The notes under the pieces were generated by a model. The model saw nothing but the letters and a program-made list of their open reading frames with translations, was not told the DNA's origin and ran no database searches. From a bacterium (lineage in GTDB: Bacteria; Cyanobacteriota; Vampirovibrionia; Gastranaerophilales; Gastranaerophilaceae): a stretch of 29,509 nucleotides of DNA. The DNA lies in NCBI GenBank assembly GCA_004558955.1, contig SFZC01000009.1, positions 1 through 29,509 of the forward strand, given 5' to 3'. Both the position numbers and the translations under genes were made by a program. Shown here in pieces: positions 1 to 9,400 of this stretch (positions within the stretch are counted from its first letter, which is position 1; the number at the start of each line of letters is the position of its first letter).

Positions 1-110
1 TGCAAAATACCGACAATAAGACCGATTCCCGCCGCAACAAGTACGCACGGCATCGATATTGATAGCATTATTAAAAATCCTTTAGCAAGATATTCAAGTA
101 AAATTTCCAT
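1..110 (-). CDS. fliQ: FliQ/SctS export-gate subunit (N-terminal part, cut by window edge)
   Basis: Only the first 36 codons lie in the window. They start at ATG 110-108 with AAGGA seven bases upstream. The protein begins MEILLEYLAKGFLIML and continues into a hydrophobic segment with MPCVLVAAGIGLIVG. The helix, the conserved proline region and the following Gly-Leu/Ile-rich turn fit the small two-helix FliQ/SctS family, which forms part of the type III export gate in the inner membrane together with FliP/SctR and FliR/SctT. The VLVAA string resembles injectisome SctS more than typical FliQ; this is from memory of the families, not an alignment. It lies 18 bp after the fliP-like stop, so it is the fourth gene of a minus-strand operon. 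The C-terminal half is outside the window. Confidence 0.8.
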   Translation of the reverse strand, partial: MEILLEYLAKGFLIMLSISMPCVLVAAGIGLIVGIL

Positions 111-128
111 AATTTTGTCCTTATCTTT

Positions 129-767
129 TTAGTTATAACTTGACACCAAACCTTGTACGATTAACGTCCACCCGTCAACGGCGATAAATATCAGCAGTTT
201 GAATGGCATTGAAATGATTGTTGGTGATAACATCATCATACCGAGTGCTAACAGGATATTTGCAACTACCAAATCCAAAATGATGAACGGTACAAATATG
301 ATGAAGCTTATTTCGAATGAGGTTTTTAATTCACTGATAATGTATGCCGGTGCAACCTGCCAAATTGTTAATTCATCGGGCGATTTCGGTTTTGCTTTTT
401 GTGAAAGTTCCACAAAAAATACCAAATCTTTTTCTCGAGTTTGTTTTAGCATAAATTCTTTTAAAGGTTTTGAACCCTCTTGAATTGCCGCAACCATATC
501 GTGATTTTGTTTATAAGGAATTGAACCCATATCGTACATTTTTTGAAAAGTCGGTCCCATTGTGTAGAAGGTCAAAATCATTGATAATCCGATAATTACC
601 ATTGCCGGCGGTACTGATTGAGTCCCCATTGCTGTTTTGAGCATTGCAAACACAATTACATATCTCAAAAAACTTGTCATACAACAAAACAGAAACGGCA
701 ATAGTGAAAACATTGCCATAACTATCAGCATTTGCAGTACAGGGTTTAAATTTTGTATTTGATCCAT
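129..767 (-). CDS. fliP: FliP/SctR type III export-gate protein
   Basis: This 212-residue membrane protein is a core subunit of the flagellar/type III export gate, where FliP/SctR pentamers form the channel. Family marks are TSFLRYVIVFAMLKTAMGTQ then VPP near residues 31-54, a TREKDLVFF segment near 110, APAYIISELKTSFEI near 140, and a C-terminal block with LALGMMMLSP, MPFKLL and VDGWTLIVQGLV. There is no cleavable signal peptide ahead of the first membrane segment, unlike many FliP proteins, and the length matches SctR. The NILLALGMMMLSP and DGWTLIVQGL strings recall SctR of injectisomes, whereas SELKTSF is shared with FliP. The gene sits 13 bp after fliO and 18 bp before fliQ. AGGA precedes the ATG by about ten bases. 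The symbol is given because FliO is adjacent; sctR is the alternative. Confidence 0.9.
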   Translation of the reverse strand: MDQIQNLNPVLQMLIVMAMFSLLPFLFCCMTSFLRYVIVFAMLKTAMGTQSVPPAMVIIGLSMILTFYTMGPTFQKMYDMGSIPYKQNHDMVAAIQEGSKPLKEFMLKQTREKDLVFFVELSQKAKPKSPDELTIWQVAPAYIISELKTSFEISFIIFVPFIILDLVVANILLALGMMMLSPTIISMPFKLLIFIAVDGWTLIVQGLVSSYN

Positions 768-780
768 ATTAATTATGTCC

Positions 781-1428
781 TTATAGTTCGTTTATTTTTT
801 TTGCCATATCTCGGAGTGATGACCCGCTCGTTTTTCTTACTGGTTGCGGTGTTACGGGAACTCTTTGACTTGCTGTTCTTTGCGGTTGTCGAATTTGCGA
901 AACCGCTTGCGGTTGAGCCTTTGGTGTTATAGTTCTGTTTATTTGCGGTTGCTGAGCAAGATTTACTTCGCCCGCTCTATAATCAAGACTTTTTCTCAAG
1001 TTTGAAATTCCTACTCCTCTGTCCGCTTTTCTTGTAATCGGTTCAAGATGGACGTGAGGTTTTGTTTTTTGTTGAGAAATAATTTTTGTCGGTTGTTGCT
1101 GTTTGACAAAATTCATCACGTCATTGAAGTTTTGTCTTACATTATCTTGAGAATACTGTTGTTGCGGGAGCTGTTGATTGTCGTTTAATTTTGAGATTAA
1201 CGAGGTTCTGTCAACGTCAGAGGCGATTAAAAATTTCTCATTCCCTGCTCTTACAACGTGGAGAGTTTTGCGTGGGTTGAGGTTCAGTGTGTCTTCAATT
1301 TCAATGTAGTTTGTGCGTTTTTTCCCAAGTTCACCGTTCATTATTTTTTTATAAACAAATACGGCAAAACAGATTAGCCCTATCATTGCCATTGTATATA
1401 CCGTGAAATTTACTACATATCCGCCCAT
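781..1428 (-). CDS. fliO: FliO-like flagellar biosynthesis protein
   Basis: The protein has 215 residues. One N-terminal membrane segment (about residues 5-25, VVNFTVYTMAMIGLICFAVF) is followed by basic residues. Next is a small cytoplasmic domain with LNLNPRKTLHVVRAGNEKFL, the recognisable FliO core (usually LSPRRSLHVVKVG...YLLLG). After residue about 90 the protein becomes a low-complexity Gln/Pro/Arg-rich tail with no clear domain. FliO is a chaperone-like factor that helps FliP assemble in flagellar systems and is generally absent from injectisomes, so it bears on the identity of this cluster. Position between the SpoA protein and FliP matches the common fliN-fliO-fliP-fliQ order. GGGAGA lies about eleven bases before the ATG. 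The long Gln-rich tail is unusual for the family and I cannot explain it. Confidence 0.8.
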   Translation of the reverse strand: MGGYVVNFTVYTMAMIGLICFAVFVYKKIMNGELGKKRTNYIEIEDTLNLNPRKTLHVVRAGNEKFLIASDVDRTSLISKLNDNQQLPQQQYSQDNVRQNFNDVMNFVKQQQPTKIISQQKTKPHVHLEPITRKADRGVGISNLRKSLDYRAGEVNLAQQPQINRTITPKAQPQAVSQIRQPQRTASQRVPVTPQPVRKTSGSSLRDMAKKINEL

Positions 1429-1473
1429 TATTTTGTTGTTCTCCCTGTTTAATAAAAATTGTTTTAATTGTTA

Positions 1474-2715
1474 TTAAATGTTTTCGTCTTCAAGTTCAAA
1501 ATCGCTGTAATCAAACTCTTCGTCATCGTTTTCTCCGCCTTCTTCATCTCCTGACGGTGTTTCGTCTTCGTTTGAGTTATCGTAACTGTCTTCAGATGAA
1601 TAGTTGTCTTCGTTTTCACCTTCATCATCATAATTTACCTGCAAGGTGTCTTCCTCACCTTCTGTATTGCTTAATGCAGGTGCAGCTTTTGTTTTTTGTA
1701 CATCAGGAGTAAGAACTTGATTTATTTTTACACCGTATCTGTCATTTACGATTACAAGACTACCGCTTGCAATAGGCTTCCCTTCGACTTTTAGGGTTAC
1801 GTTGTTGTCGTAAAGTGATGTCAAATCAACAACAAGTCCGTTTTCTATGCTTTTTAATTCGCCAAGAGTAACCTTGACAGAATCAAATTCTGCGTTCATT
1901 TCTACTTCTATGCTATCCCATATATTAGGAGCGTTAGTTCCCATTGTTTCTCCTCCGTCATCTTCTGCGGGTATCAATATATCCATATTCGGATTTATTT
2001 TTACGGGGAAGGTTTCCCCATACACTGACAGTTGTAAACTTTCTATATTACTGTTTTCAAAAACGACTACGTCTTCGGTTTCAAGGTTCTTGATGTCGTG
2101 AAGTTTGAATTTTGTTTTGCCGACATAAACCTTTGCGAAGGTTTCCGCATTTGGGAAGTTATCTTCCGAAAAAGTGTTTTCGTGCGAAGATACTGCTTCC
2201 GGACTTAATAACGCTGCCGGTAAAGAGATTACGATTTTTCCCGTTTTGTTATTGTAGTCGTCCTTTTCTTTTATTATAAACGTTAGGTGAATTACGTCAA
2301 AATTATTACGTTTTAATTCATTTTGAGGTGGATTTTGTAACATTCCTTTCAAATGTTCAAAAAGATAATCATTAAAAGAGGTTATAATTTTCGCCTCAAG
2401 TTCTGAAATTTTGTTTATATTAAATTTTGTTTTTGATTGTCCGAGAATTTTTGTAAGTATTAAATCAATCGTTTTTGCAGTCAATCTAAAGAACATATCG
2501 TATTCTTTGTCGATTTTAATTTTCGTTACAAAGCAGGCTTCATCATCAGTAAGACAGTTGATGTTTTTGCTGAGTCCGATAAGTTCCATTCTGAAATTAG
2601 GGGCAAAAAATTCGTCACAAGAGGTTTGAACAATCTCAGGAAAATTGCTTTGGTACCAATCATACTCTTTACATAATTGGTCGGTAGATATTGAATTTTT
2701 TAATTCATTACTCAT
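1474..2715 (-). CDS. Two-SpoA-domain C-ring protein (FliM/FliY/SctQ-like) with acidic tail
   Basis: This 413-residue protein probably forms the cytoplasmic C-ring/sorting platform. Residues about 40-170 look like the CheC/FliM middle domain, with FFRLTAKTIDLILTKILG and an ISELEAKIITSF helix. Residues about 191-243 look like a first SpoA domain. Residues about 266-335 are a clear second SpoA domain (VTLGELKSIENGLVVDL, ending in NDRYGVKINQVL). Residues 344-413 are an acidic tail: 30 Asp/Glu in the last 63 residues and no Lys or Arg. The N-terminus does not carry the LSQxEIDALL-type CheY-binding peptide usual in FliM. The operon order (this gene, fliO, fliP, fliQ) places it where FliN often sits. 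I leave the symbol blank because FliM, FliY and SctQ are all possible. Its probable promoter is at 2775-2803 and AAAGGGA lies about eleven bases before the ATG. Confidence 0.8.
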   Translation of the reverse strand: MSNELKNSISTDQLCKEYDWYQSNFPEIVQTSCDEFFAPNFRMELIGLSKNINCLTDDEACFVTKIKIDKEYDMFFRLTAKTIDLILTKILGQSKTKFNINKISELEAKIITSFNDYLFEHLKGMLQNPPQNELKRNNFDVIHLTFIIKEKDDYNNKTGKIVISLPAALLSPEAVSSHENTFSEDNFPNAETFAKVYVGKTKFKLHDIKNLETEDVVVFENSNIESLQLSVYGETFPVKINPNMDILIPAEDDGGETMGTNAPNIWDSIEVEMNAEFDSVKVTLGELKSIENGLVVDLTSLYDNNVTLKVEGKPIASGSLVIVNDRYGVKINQVLTPDVQKTKAAPALSNTEGEEDTLQVNYDDEGENEDNYSSEDSYDNSNEDETPSGDEEGGENDDEEFDYSDFELEDENI

Positions 2716-2774
2716 TATTTAAGCTATCCCTTTTGTGTTCCCTAAGTCTGTGGGTAAAATTTCCCACTTCTACA

Positions 2775-2803
2775 ATATTACATATTTTTAGTTTTTACAT
2801 CAA
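2775..2803 (-). promoter_or_regulatory. Sigma-70-type promoter for the export operon
   Basis: On the minus strand TTGATG (2803-2798), a 17-base spacer and TAATAT (2780-2775) form a reasonable -35/-10 pair. The expected start is near 2768, giving a leader of roughly 50 bases before the SpoA gene. The 144-bp gap to recG holds no gene. A small dyad GTGGG/CCCAC (2750-2767) lies in the leader. Confidence 0.45.
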
Positions 2804-2859
2804 TCTTTTAATGGATTTTTTAACAAAGTCAAGGGGTGAAATTTATTTCAATCTGTCGG

Positions 2860-5253
2860 TTAAATATCAAGTCCGGTAAACATTTCAAGAGAGGTTACGG
2901 TTTTTAATGCAGGGTATTTTTCTATATCGTTATTTTTGACAAAATCAATCGCTTCGTTACGAGCAATTTCTAAAATTTTCGCATCACGCACAATATCTGA
3001 AATTATCAAATCCGGCAAGCCTGATTGACGAGTTCCCAAAAATTCCCCAGGACCTCGCAGTTGTAAATCTTTTTCCGCAATGACAAAACCGTCATTTGTT
3101 TCTGTCATTATGCTTAAACGTTCTAGGGTTTCCTGACTTCGTGAAGAAGTTATCAAAACGCAATAGGATTGAAGTGAATTACGCCCTACACGTCCTCTCA
3201 ACTGGTGAAGTTGTGATAAGCCGAAACGTTCGGCATTTTCGATTACCATAACCGTTGCATTCGGAACATCGACACCGACTTCAACAACGGTTGTTGATAC
3301 CAAAATGTTATATTTACCTTCTTTAAATTCCTTCATTACGGTTTCTTTTTCGTCATTTTTTAATTTCCCGTGAAGAAGTCCGATTTTGTATTTGGGGAAA
3401 ACTTCGGTTTGCAACTTTTCTGCTTCGATTGTTGCGGCTTTGGCTGATAATGTTTCGCTTTCGTCAATCAGCGGATAGACGATGTAGGCTTGACGTCCTG
3501 CATCAACTTCTTCTCTTATGAGTTTCCAAACCTGTTGATGTGAACCTGTAAGCATTGTTTTGATAGGTTTTCTGCCTTTCGGTAATTCGTTTATTACTGT
3601 CAAATCCAAATCCCCGTGAACGGTCAGTGCAAGTGTTCTTGGTATTGGAGTTGCCGTCATTGTTAAGATTTGCGGGTTTTGAGATTTCTTTTTAAGTACG
3701 TTACGTTGTTTTACTCCAAAACGATGTTGCTCATCAACAACGATTGCACCAAGATTTTTAAATTCTACATTCTCTTGAATTAGTGCGTGTGTTCCGACCG
3801 CAATATGAGTTTGACCGTTTTTAAGGTCTGTTTCAAATTTTTGACGTAATTTTTTGCCGTGACTGCCTAAAAATAACCCGACACTTAAACCCATTGGAGT
3901 AAGCCATTCAACAAGGTTGTTGTAGTGTTGCTGAGCAAGAATTTCGGTTGGAGCCATTAATGCACCCTGATAACCATTTTCAATAGCCGCAAGTAGCATA
4001 ATCGTTGCGACAACGGTTTTACCGCTACCAACGTCACCTTGTAAAAGCCTTTGCATCGGTGCATCGGAATTCATATCGTTTAGAATTTCGTTTACGGCTT
4101 GTTTTTGTCCTGATGTGAGTTCAAACGGTAAGTCCTTTATAAATTGCTGAACAAGTCCGTCTTTGTGAACTTTTAGTGCGTAAGACGGAGTATTTTTTGC
4201 TGTGGCTTCACGCAATCTGATTAATTTTAGTTGAATTAAGAAGAGCTCTTCAAAAATTAGCGAAAATCTGGCATGTTCAAGCATGTCGTTTGATTCAGGA
4301 AAGTGGATTTGTTTTACCGCAATTTTTTTGTCCAAAATTCCTAATCTTTGACGAATTTCGTCAGGTACGACATTAACTATTTCGTCTTTATACAATTCGA
4401 TTGCGTTAAATATTGCTTTGCGGAGAGTTTTTATATTTAACCCTTCGCAAACCGTGTAAATCGGGACAATTCGGGCAAGGTTCAAATTAGAATTGGGATT
4501 TTCTAAAAATTCGCCGTTCATAATCGAATATGTCGGCTTGTCCATTGTTAGTCTGTTGTCGTAAGCATTTCTTTTCACCATGCCTGAAATCATAATGGCG
4601 GCATTGACGGGGAATTGAGCTTTTGTGCGTTCGAGCAGGTATTTGTTTGCACCGTTTTGGAAAAAGCTTAGTTCAAATCTTCCGCTTTCGTCCCCGATTA
4701 CAACTTTTATGACGGCAAGATTTTTCTTTGTGTTAAATGCAGAAACTGATTTCACATAGCCAAAAACCGTTGTGGATTGACCTTCTTCAAGGTTTTTGAT
4801 TAGAGTTCTTGAAGAGTAATCAACATGTTTTTTAGGAAAATACATCATCAAATCTTGAGCAGTAAAAATGTTTAGTTTGTTTAGTTTGTAGGCAACTTTC
4901 GGTCCTACTCCTTTTATGTACATTACGTCAACTTCTGACGGGTGTTTTGAGCGTTGAAGTTGTTGGTTTTCTTTCTGTTTTTTTTCTTCTTTTTCCTGTT
5001 GAAGGTCAGTTTTTATAACTTTTATAAGTTGGTCGATTGCCTTTTTTCTGTCAGGCATTGATAGGCACGGATACTGTTCAAATGCTTCAATAACGACTGC
5101 CCAACGGGGATTTTTTTTAGATTTTTTGTAATTTGATTTAGCTTCCTGTTTGATAAAGCTCGAAAATTTTTGTCTTTTGCCGTGAATATCTATATAGCGG
5201 TATTTCGCCTCTATTTCTATCGCCGCTTTAATTTTGTCAAGATTATCAACCAT
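2860..5253 (-). CDS. recG: ATP-dependent DNA helicase RecG
   Basis: RecG is a monomeric double-strand DNA translocase that reverses stalled forks and processes D-loops and Holliday junctions. The protein has 797 residues. Residues about 1-100 form an extra N-terminal domain; a helix-hairpin-helix-like MYIKGVGPKVAYKLNKL lies near 110; the wedge/OB domain follows at about 130-290. The helicase part has GDVGSGKT (Walker A, near 405), DEQHRFG (motif II, near 505), TATPIPRTLALT (motif III) and QLRGRVGRN (motif VI), and a RecG-type C-terminus with LRGPGEFLGTRQSG. All catalytic motifs are intact. The extension with RYIDIHGKRQKFSSF recalls cyanobacterial RecG. It starts 28 bp after the ruvB stop; an in-frame stop at 5280-5278 rules out a longer form. 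The GGGAA next to the ATG is too close to be an ideal ribosome site. Confidence 0.96.
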   Translation of the reverse strand: MVDNLDKIKAAIEIEAKYRYIDIHGKRQKFSSFIKQEAKSNYKKSKKNPRWAVVIEAFEQYPCLSMPDRKKAIDQLIKVIKTDLQQEKEEKKQKENQQLQRSKHPSEVDVMYIKGVGPKVAYKLNKLNIFTAQDLMMYFPKKHVDYSSRTLIKNLEEGQSTTVFGYVKSVSAFNTKKNLAVIKVVIGDESGRFELSFFQNGANKYLLERTKAQFPVNAAIMISGMVKRNAYDNRLTMDKPTYSIMNGEFLENPNSNLNLARIVPIYTVCEGLNIKTLRKAIFNAIELYKDEIVNVVPDEIRQRLGILDKKIAVKQIHFPESNDMLEHARFSLIFEELFLIQLKLIRLREATAKNTPSYALKVHKDGLVQQFIKDLPFELTSGQKQAVNEILNDMNSDAPMQRLLQGDVGSGKTVVATIMLLAAIENGYQGALMAPTEILAQQHYNNLVEWLTPMGLSVGLFLGSHGKKLRQKFETDLKNGQTHIAVGTHALIQENVEFKNLGAIVVDEQHRFGVKQRNVLKKKSQNPQILTMTATPIPRTLALTVHGDLDLTVINELPKGRKPIKTMLTGSHQQVWKLIREEVDAGRQAYIVYPLIDESETLSAKAATIEAEKLQTEVFPKYKIGLLHGKLKNDEKETVMKEFKEGKYNILVSTTVVEVGVDVPNATVMVIENAERFGLSQLHQLRGRVGRNSLQSYCVLITSSRSQETLERLSIMTETNDGFVIAEKDLQLRGPGEFLGTRQSGLPDLIISDIVRDAKILEIARNEAIDFVKNNDIEKYPALKTVTSLEMFTGLDI

Positions 5254-5281
5254 TTCCCGTGTCCATAAATTGAATTTTTAC

Positions 5282-6364
5282 TTAAAATAAACTTTGTTGG
5301 TTCGATTTCGCTTGTGTTCTGTAGCCTAAATGTCTATATGCTGCAGGTGAAACTTTACGTCCTCGTGGTGTTCTTTGGAGTAAGCCTGCCTGCAAAAGAT
5401 AAGGTTCGCAAACATCTTCCAATGTTCTTGTATCTTCCCCGATTGCTGCGGCGATTGTTTCAATCCCGACAGGACCGCCGTCATATTTTTCTATAATAAG
5501 TTTCAAAAGGCTTCTGTCTGTTGTATCAAGTCCAAATTCGTCAATTTTTAATATGTCTAACGATTCGTCCGCAATTTTTTTGTTAATCTTTCCGTTACTT
5601 TTGACAAGAGCATAATCACCCACACGTTTAATCAGTCTGTTTGCGATACGAGGTGTGCCACGAGAACGTCTTGCAATAGCGTGAGCACCTTCTTTATCAA
5701 TATCAATGCTTAAAATTCCCGCCGTGCGGTTAATTACTTGTGATAGTTCGTCTTCCGTGTAAAATTCAAGTCTGTGAATTATACCGAATCTGTCTCTTAA
5801 CGGACCTGAGAGTTCCCCTGCTTTTGTTGTTGCTCCGATTAAAGTAAATTTTGGGAGCGGAACTCGTAAAGTTTTGACGGTTTGACTTTTTCCCGTTGTC
5901 ATGTCAAGGTAAAAATCTTCCATTGCAGAATACAAAATTTCTTCCGCAACTTTATTTAAACGGTGAATTTCATCAATAAAAAGAATTTCGTTTGCTTTCA
6001 ACGACATCAAAATCCCGATGATATCTCGAGGACGTTCAAGAGCAGGTGCTGAAGTTATTTTGAAATCCACATTCATTTCTTGTGCAATAACACCCGCAAG
6101 CGTTGTTTTACCTAATCCGGGAGGACCGTAGAATAACAAGTGGTCTAACGGGGATTGACGTTTTTTTGCCGCCTGAATTGTGATTTTTAAAGTTTCTTTC
6201 AAATCTGATTGTCCGATATATGTATCAAAAGTTTTCGGTCTTATACTCAATTCAAACTTTTTGTCATTGTCGATTGTTTCAGGTTTGATTATCGGATTTT
6301 TGTGTTTTTGTTCAAAATCATCTTTACTTTTTTTGAAATCGTTGTCGTCAGCTATAATACTCAT
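5282..6364 (-). CDS. ruvB: Holliday junction branch-migration ATPase RuvB
   Basis: RuvB is the hexameric AAA+ motor that with RuvA drives branch migration before RuvC cuts the junction. The protein has 360 residues: a variable acidic/basic N-terminus (1-38), then SIRPKTFDTYIGQ, Walker A GPPGLGKTT at 80-88, Walker B LFIDEIHR near 128, sensor 1 GATTKAGELSGPLRDRFG with the arginine-finger region, and a winged-helix C-terminus (DTRTLEDVCEPYLLQ, RTPRGR, YRHLGY). All expected motifs are present; the N-terminus is about 20-30 residues longer than the shortest homologues. AAGGGA lies eight to nine bases before the ATG. It is first in a ruvB-recG unit; ruvA and ruvC are not in the window. Its promoter is at 6387-6414. 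Confidence 0.97.
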   Translation of the reverse strand: MSIIADDNDFKKSKDDFEQKHKNPIIKPETIDNDKKFELSIRPKTFDTYIGQSDLKETLKITIQAAKKRQSPLDHLLFYGPPGLGKTTLAGVIAQEMNVDFKITSAPALERPRDIIGILMSLKANEILFIDEIHRLNKVAEEILYSAMEDFYLDMTTGKSQTVKTLRVPLPKFTLIGATTKAGELSGPLRDRFGIIHRLEFYTEDELSQVINRTAGILSIDIDKEGAHAIARRSRGTPRIANRLIKRVGDYALVKSNGKINKKIADESLDILKIDEFGLDTTDRSLLKLIIEKYDGGPVGIETIAAAIGEDTRTLEDVCEPYLLQAGLLQRTPRGRKVSPAAYRHLGYRTQAKSNQQSLF

Positions 6365-6386
6365 ATTTTACCGTCCCTTAGTTAGT

Positions 6387-6414
6387 ATAATAGCATAAAT
6401 ATCCTCTTTTTGAA
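6387..6414 (-). promoter_or_regulatory. ruvB promoter
   Basis: On the minus strand TTCAAA (6414-6409), a 16-base spacer and TATTAT (6392-6387) preceded by TGC form an extended -10 promoter. The start would fall near 6380, just upstream of the AAGGGA ribosome site of ruvB, so this gene has a normal short leader. Confidence 0.5.
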
Positions 6415-6436
6415 CTAGATTAAAAAGAAGGAAATA

Positions 6437-6445
6437 TGGTACAAT
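6437..6445 (+). promoter_or_regulatory. Extended -10 promoter, probably leaderless
   Basis: TGG-TACAAT (6437-6445) fits an extended -10 box. Exactly six bases separate it from the ATG at 6452, so transcription should begin at or next to the A of the start codon. The only Shine-Dalgarno-like string, AGAAGGA (6426-6432), lies 19 bases before the ATG, too far for normal use, and upstream of the predicted transcript start. Confidence 0.45.
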
Positions 6446-6451
6446 CAAAGT

Positions 6452-9400
6452 ATGGAATGTCCAAAATGCGGAGCAGAAATTGATAAAGGTGCATTAGTTT
6501 GCCCGAATTGTAAGAAGGTTTTAAAAATAATTTGTCCTGTTTGCAAGACGGTTAATACCAAAAATGTCTGCAAAAAATGTGGCGAAGTTTTGGTTACAAA
6601 ATGTGCGAAGTGCGGAAAAATTAACCTTCTGAAAAACGAGAAGTGCGTAAAATGCGGGTATTCTAACGAAATTAGTGCAGTGTTGGGAGAATCGAACACT
6701 GACAGTTTTGCTGTGGTCAGAATTGATTTTCCGAACAGTAATGTCGTAAAAGCAAAACTCGGCTCAAATCAGTTATACAAAAAATTCATGGCAAATATTG
6801 ATGCTATGATTAGTTCTTATGTTCAAACCCTGAGTGTTCGCCGTCAAATCGTAAAAGGTGACACTTATGTAATTCGTTTTAATCGAGATTATACCTTCTC
6901 TTCTTCCGCTAATTCCGCAATTCAGGCAACAATCGAACTTATCAATATGCTTACGAAGGTCAACATCAAATTGCTAAAGAAAAAAGGTGTTGCTTTAAAA
7001 TGTAATTTTTCAATAATGAAGCGTGAGGCGGACGGAAATCCGTACGACCTTGATGTAGGATTCAGTGCGAATTTGATGTCAAGCAGTGAATCGCTTGATA
7101 TGAAGGCTATGGAAGCCTTCCAAGTAATCACGGACGAGGATTTTTATGATATATACAGCAGTCATTACAAGTTGGAAACATTGAATGCGACAGTTAAAGA
7201 CGGTTTTGTTAAACGTTATTTTGAAATTAATGTAAGAGAGTTTGTAAATGTTGGCGAACTTTTGAAAAATGAGGCTCAAAAGGAACAAGACCTTGAAGAG
7301 CCTGAAGTTCCGATGTTTGTTCAATCTGCACTTGTTGATCAGGAAAAATTAACTCAAGATGTTTTGGCAGAAGAAAATTCAACAGGCGAAGATTCCGTAT
7401 ATGACCTTGATGTAATTGATTTTGAGGAGGTAAATTGTGCATTTATCAAGGCTCCGGGTATGAATGTTTTTGATACTGTGGTGAATACTTTGCAGGAAGT
7501 TCCTAAAGGTATTTTGGCACTTAAGGCTTCTGCGATGTATCAGCCATATACTTTGAAATTGCTTTCAACGGTTGATGAAATGGGGCTTTATGAAAATATA
7601 ATCCCCGTAACTTGTCACGATGATATGAAATTCACTCCGTATTCGTTTTTCCGTGATTTGATTTCTTCGGTTTTTGAATATACTGTTTCGCAAAAACTGT
7701 TTGATACAAACGATTTTTCAATGTTTGGAAATATTGATAACGAGGGGTTGGTTGAAGATTTGGTCAAATTGGTTCAACGTCCTATGCAAAATATGGGCGA
7801 AACCCGTGAAAAATATTGCAACGTGTTTGTGGCGATGCTTCAAGCCATTCCAAATACTTTGATTTATATTGAAAATTTTGAAAAAATTGATGAAAGTTCG
7901 CTTTATGTAATGGAGCAGTTGTTCGATTTCTTGGACGAATTAAGCATAAGTTACCTGATATCTTACGACAAAGATTATTCATTACATAAAAAGTTCCATT
8001 TCTTGTTGTCAAGAAGTTACTACACAGAAGTTACGTTGACGGCAACTCCGTTCCAAACTATTGTCAATGCGGATTATGATTTTTATAAAAATATTTTGAC
8101 GGATTTTTATTTCCAACGAATTTCAAAATATGCTTGCGGAAGTACGTTGTTTTTAGATTTTGCAATTCAATATCTGCTAGAGTCAGGGGTTTATGAGTAT
8201 TCCGAAAACTCAATAGAGATGGTTAACCCGAAGACAATAATTATTCCGTCAGGGTTAGAAAAACTTATCAAACGCCGTTTAAATTTGCTAAAGGATAATG
8301 CAGAAAGTATAAGATTTTTGGCAACACTTGTTTTGCTCGGAACTCGTGTTGATGAAAAAACAATCAACTCCTTAGGTTACAAAGATTGGCAAAAAATTGG
8401 TGAAGAATTGGCTCAAATGGGTTATTTGTATTCGTATAATAATTGTGTATATTTTCCAAATTACAACATTTTGCGAAAGGCTTTGCTTGAAGTTCTTGAG
8501 CATGAAGAAGTGGTTTCTATTGCCAATGAATTGTTTGAAAAAGTATTTACCGATTCAATGCCGACGCCTGTCAAAACTTTCTTCTACGATATTATCGGAG
8601 ATAATGAAAAGGTTATTTTTGAATGGGAAAGTCTTACAAATATAAGCTTGGCAATGGGTGATTTTTCTTCGTATTTGAACTGTTCAAACGAAATTATGAA
8701 ATGTTTGGAAAAATATTCTGACACTTGGTCACAAGAAGATTTAGACAAATATAAAATTTCTTTATATGAAAACGTTGCAGACAATATGTATGAGTACAAT
8801 CCGCAAGAAAGTGTTAAAATTGTGACAAAATCGCTGGAATATTTGAAAAACAGCGGGGATATCGACAAATACGTTGCACTTGGTTCAAAAATGATTCAGG
8901 GGGCAATGCAGGAAGGTGCATATCTTTACGCTATGGATTTGACCCACAATGTATTATCGGCTCTTGAAAACACTTCGATAGACCCGTCATCTCCTGATTT
9001 TGATTTGAATTTTTTAATAATGTCAATTCTGTATGTCAAAATTTTATTCCATATCGGAGCGTTCGGGGATTGCTTGGATATCGGCTACAATGTTTTGAAT
9101 GTCTTGAATGCTGAAAACTTGCAGAAAATTGAATATACAATAATTACAAAAGATGAATTGGAATTTTTGATATCGGAATGTGTCGGATATATTGCTTTTG
9201 TTGATGTTTTGACGCTTAACGAAGATGTGAAAGAATTTTTGCAAATCTCACGCAAACTTATGCCGTTTATACCTAAGGAATATGCAATATTTGAACAGTT
9301 GCAGAATTTGATAAAGGGTAGAGAAGTTAAGATAAATCCTCAAATGATAGGAGAAAAAGATTTATTTTCATCGTTACTTTATCATATTATAAATTCTTTT

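Noticed and set aside
6436..6483. Leader peptide (15 codons, MVQSKYGM...) ahead of the giant gene
   Set aside because: It has AGAAGGA but a spacing of only three bases and overlaps the -10 box of the likely promoter, so it would not be in the transcript.
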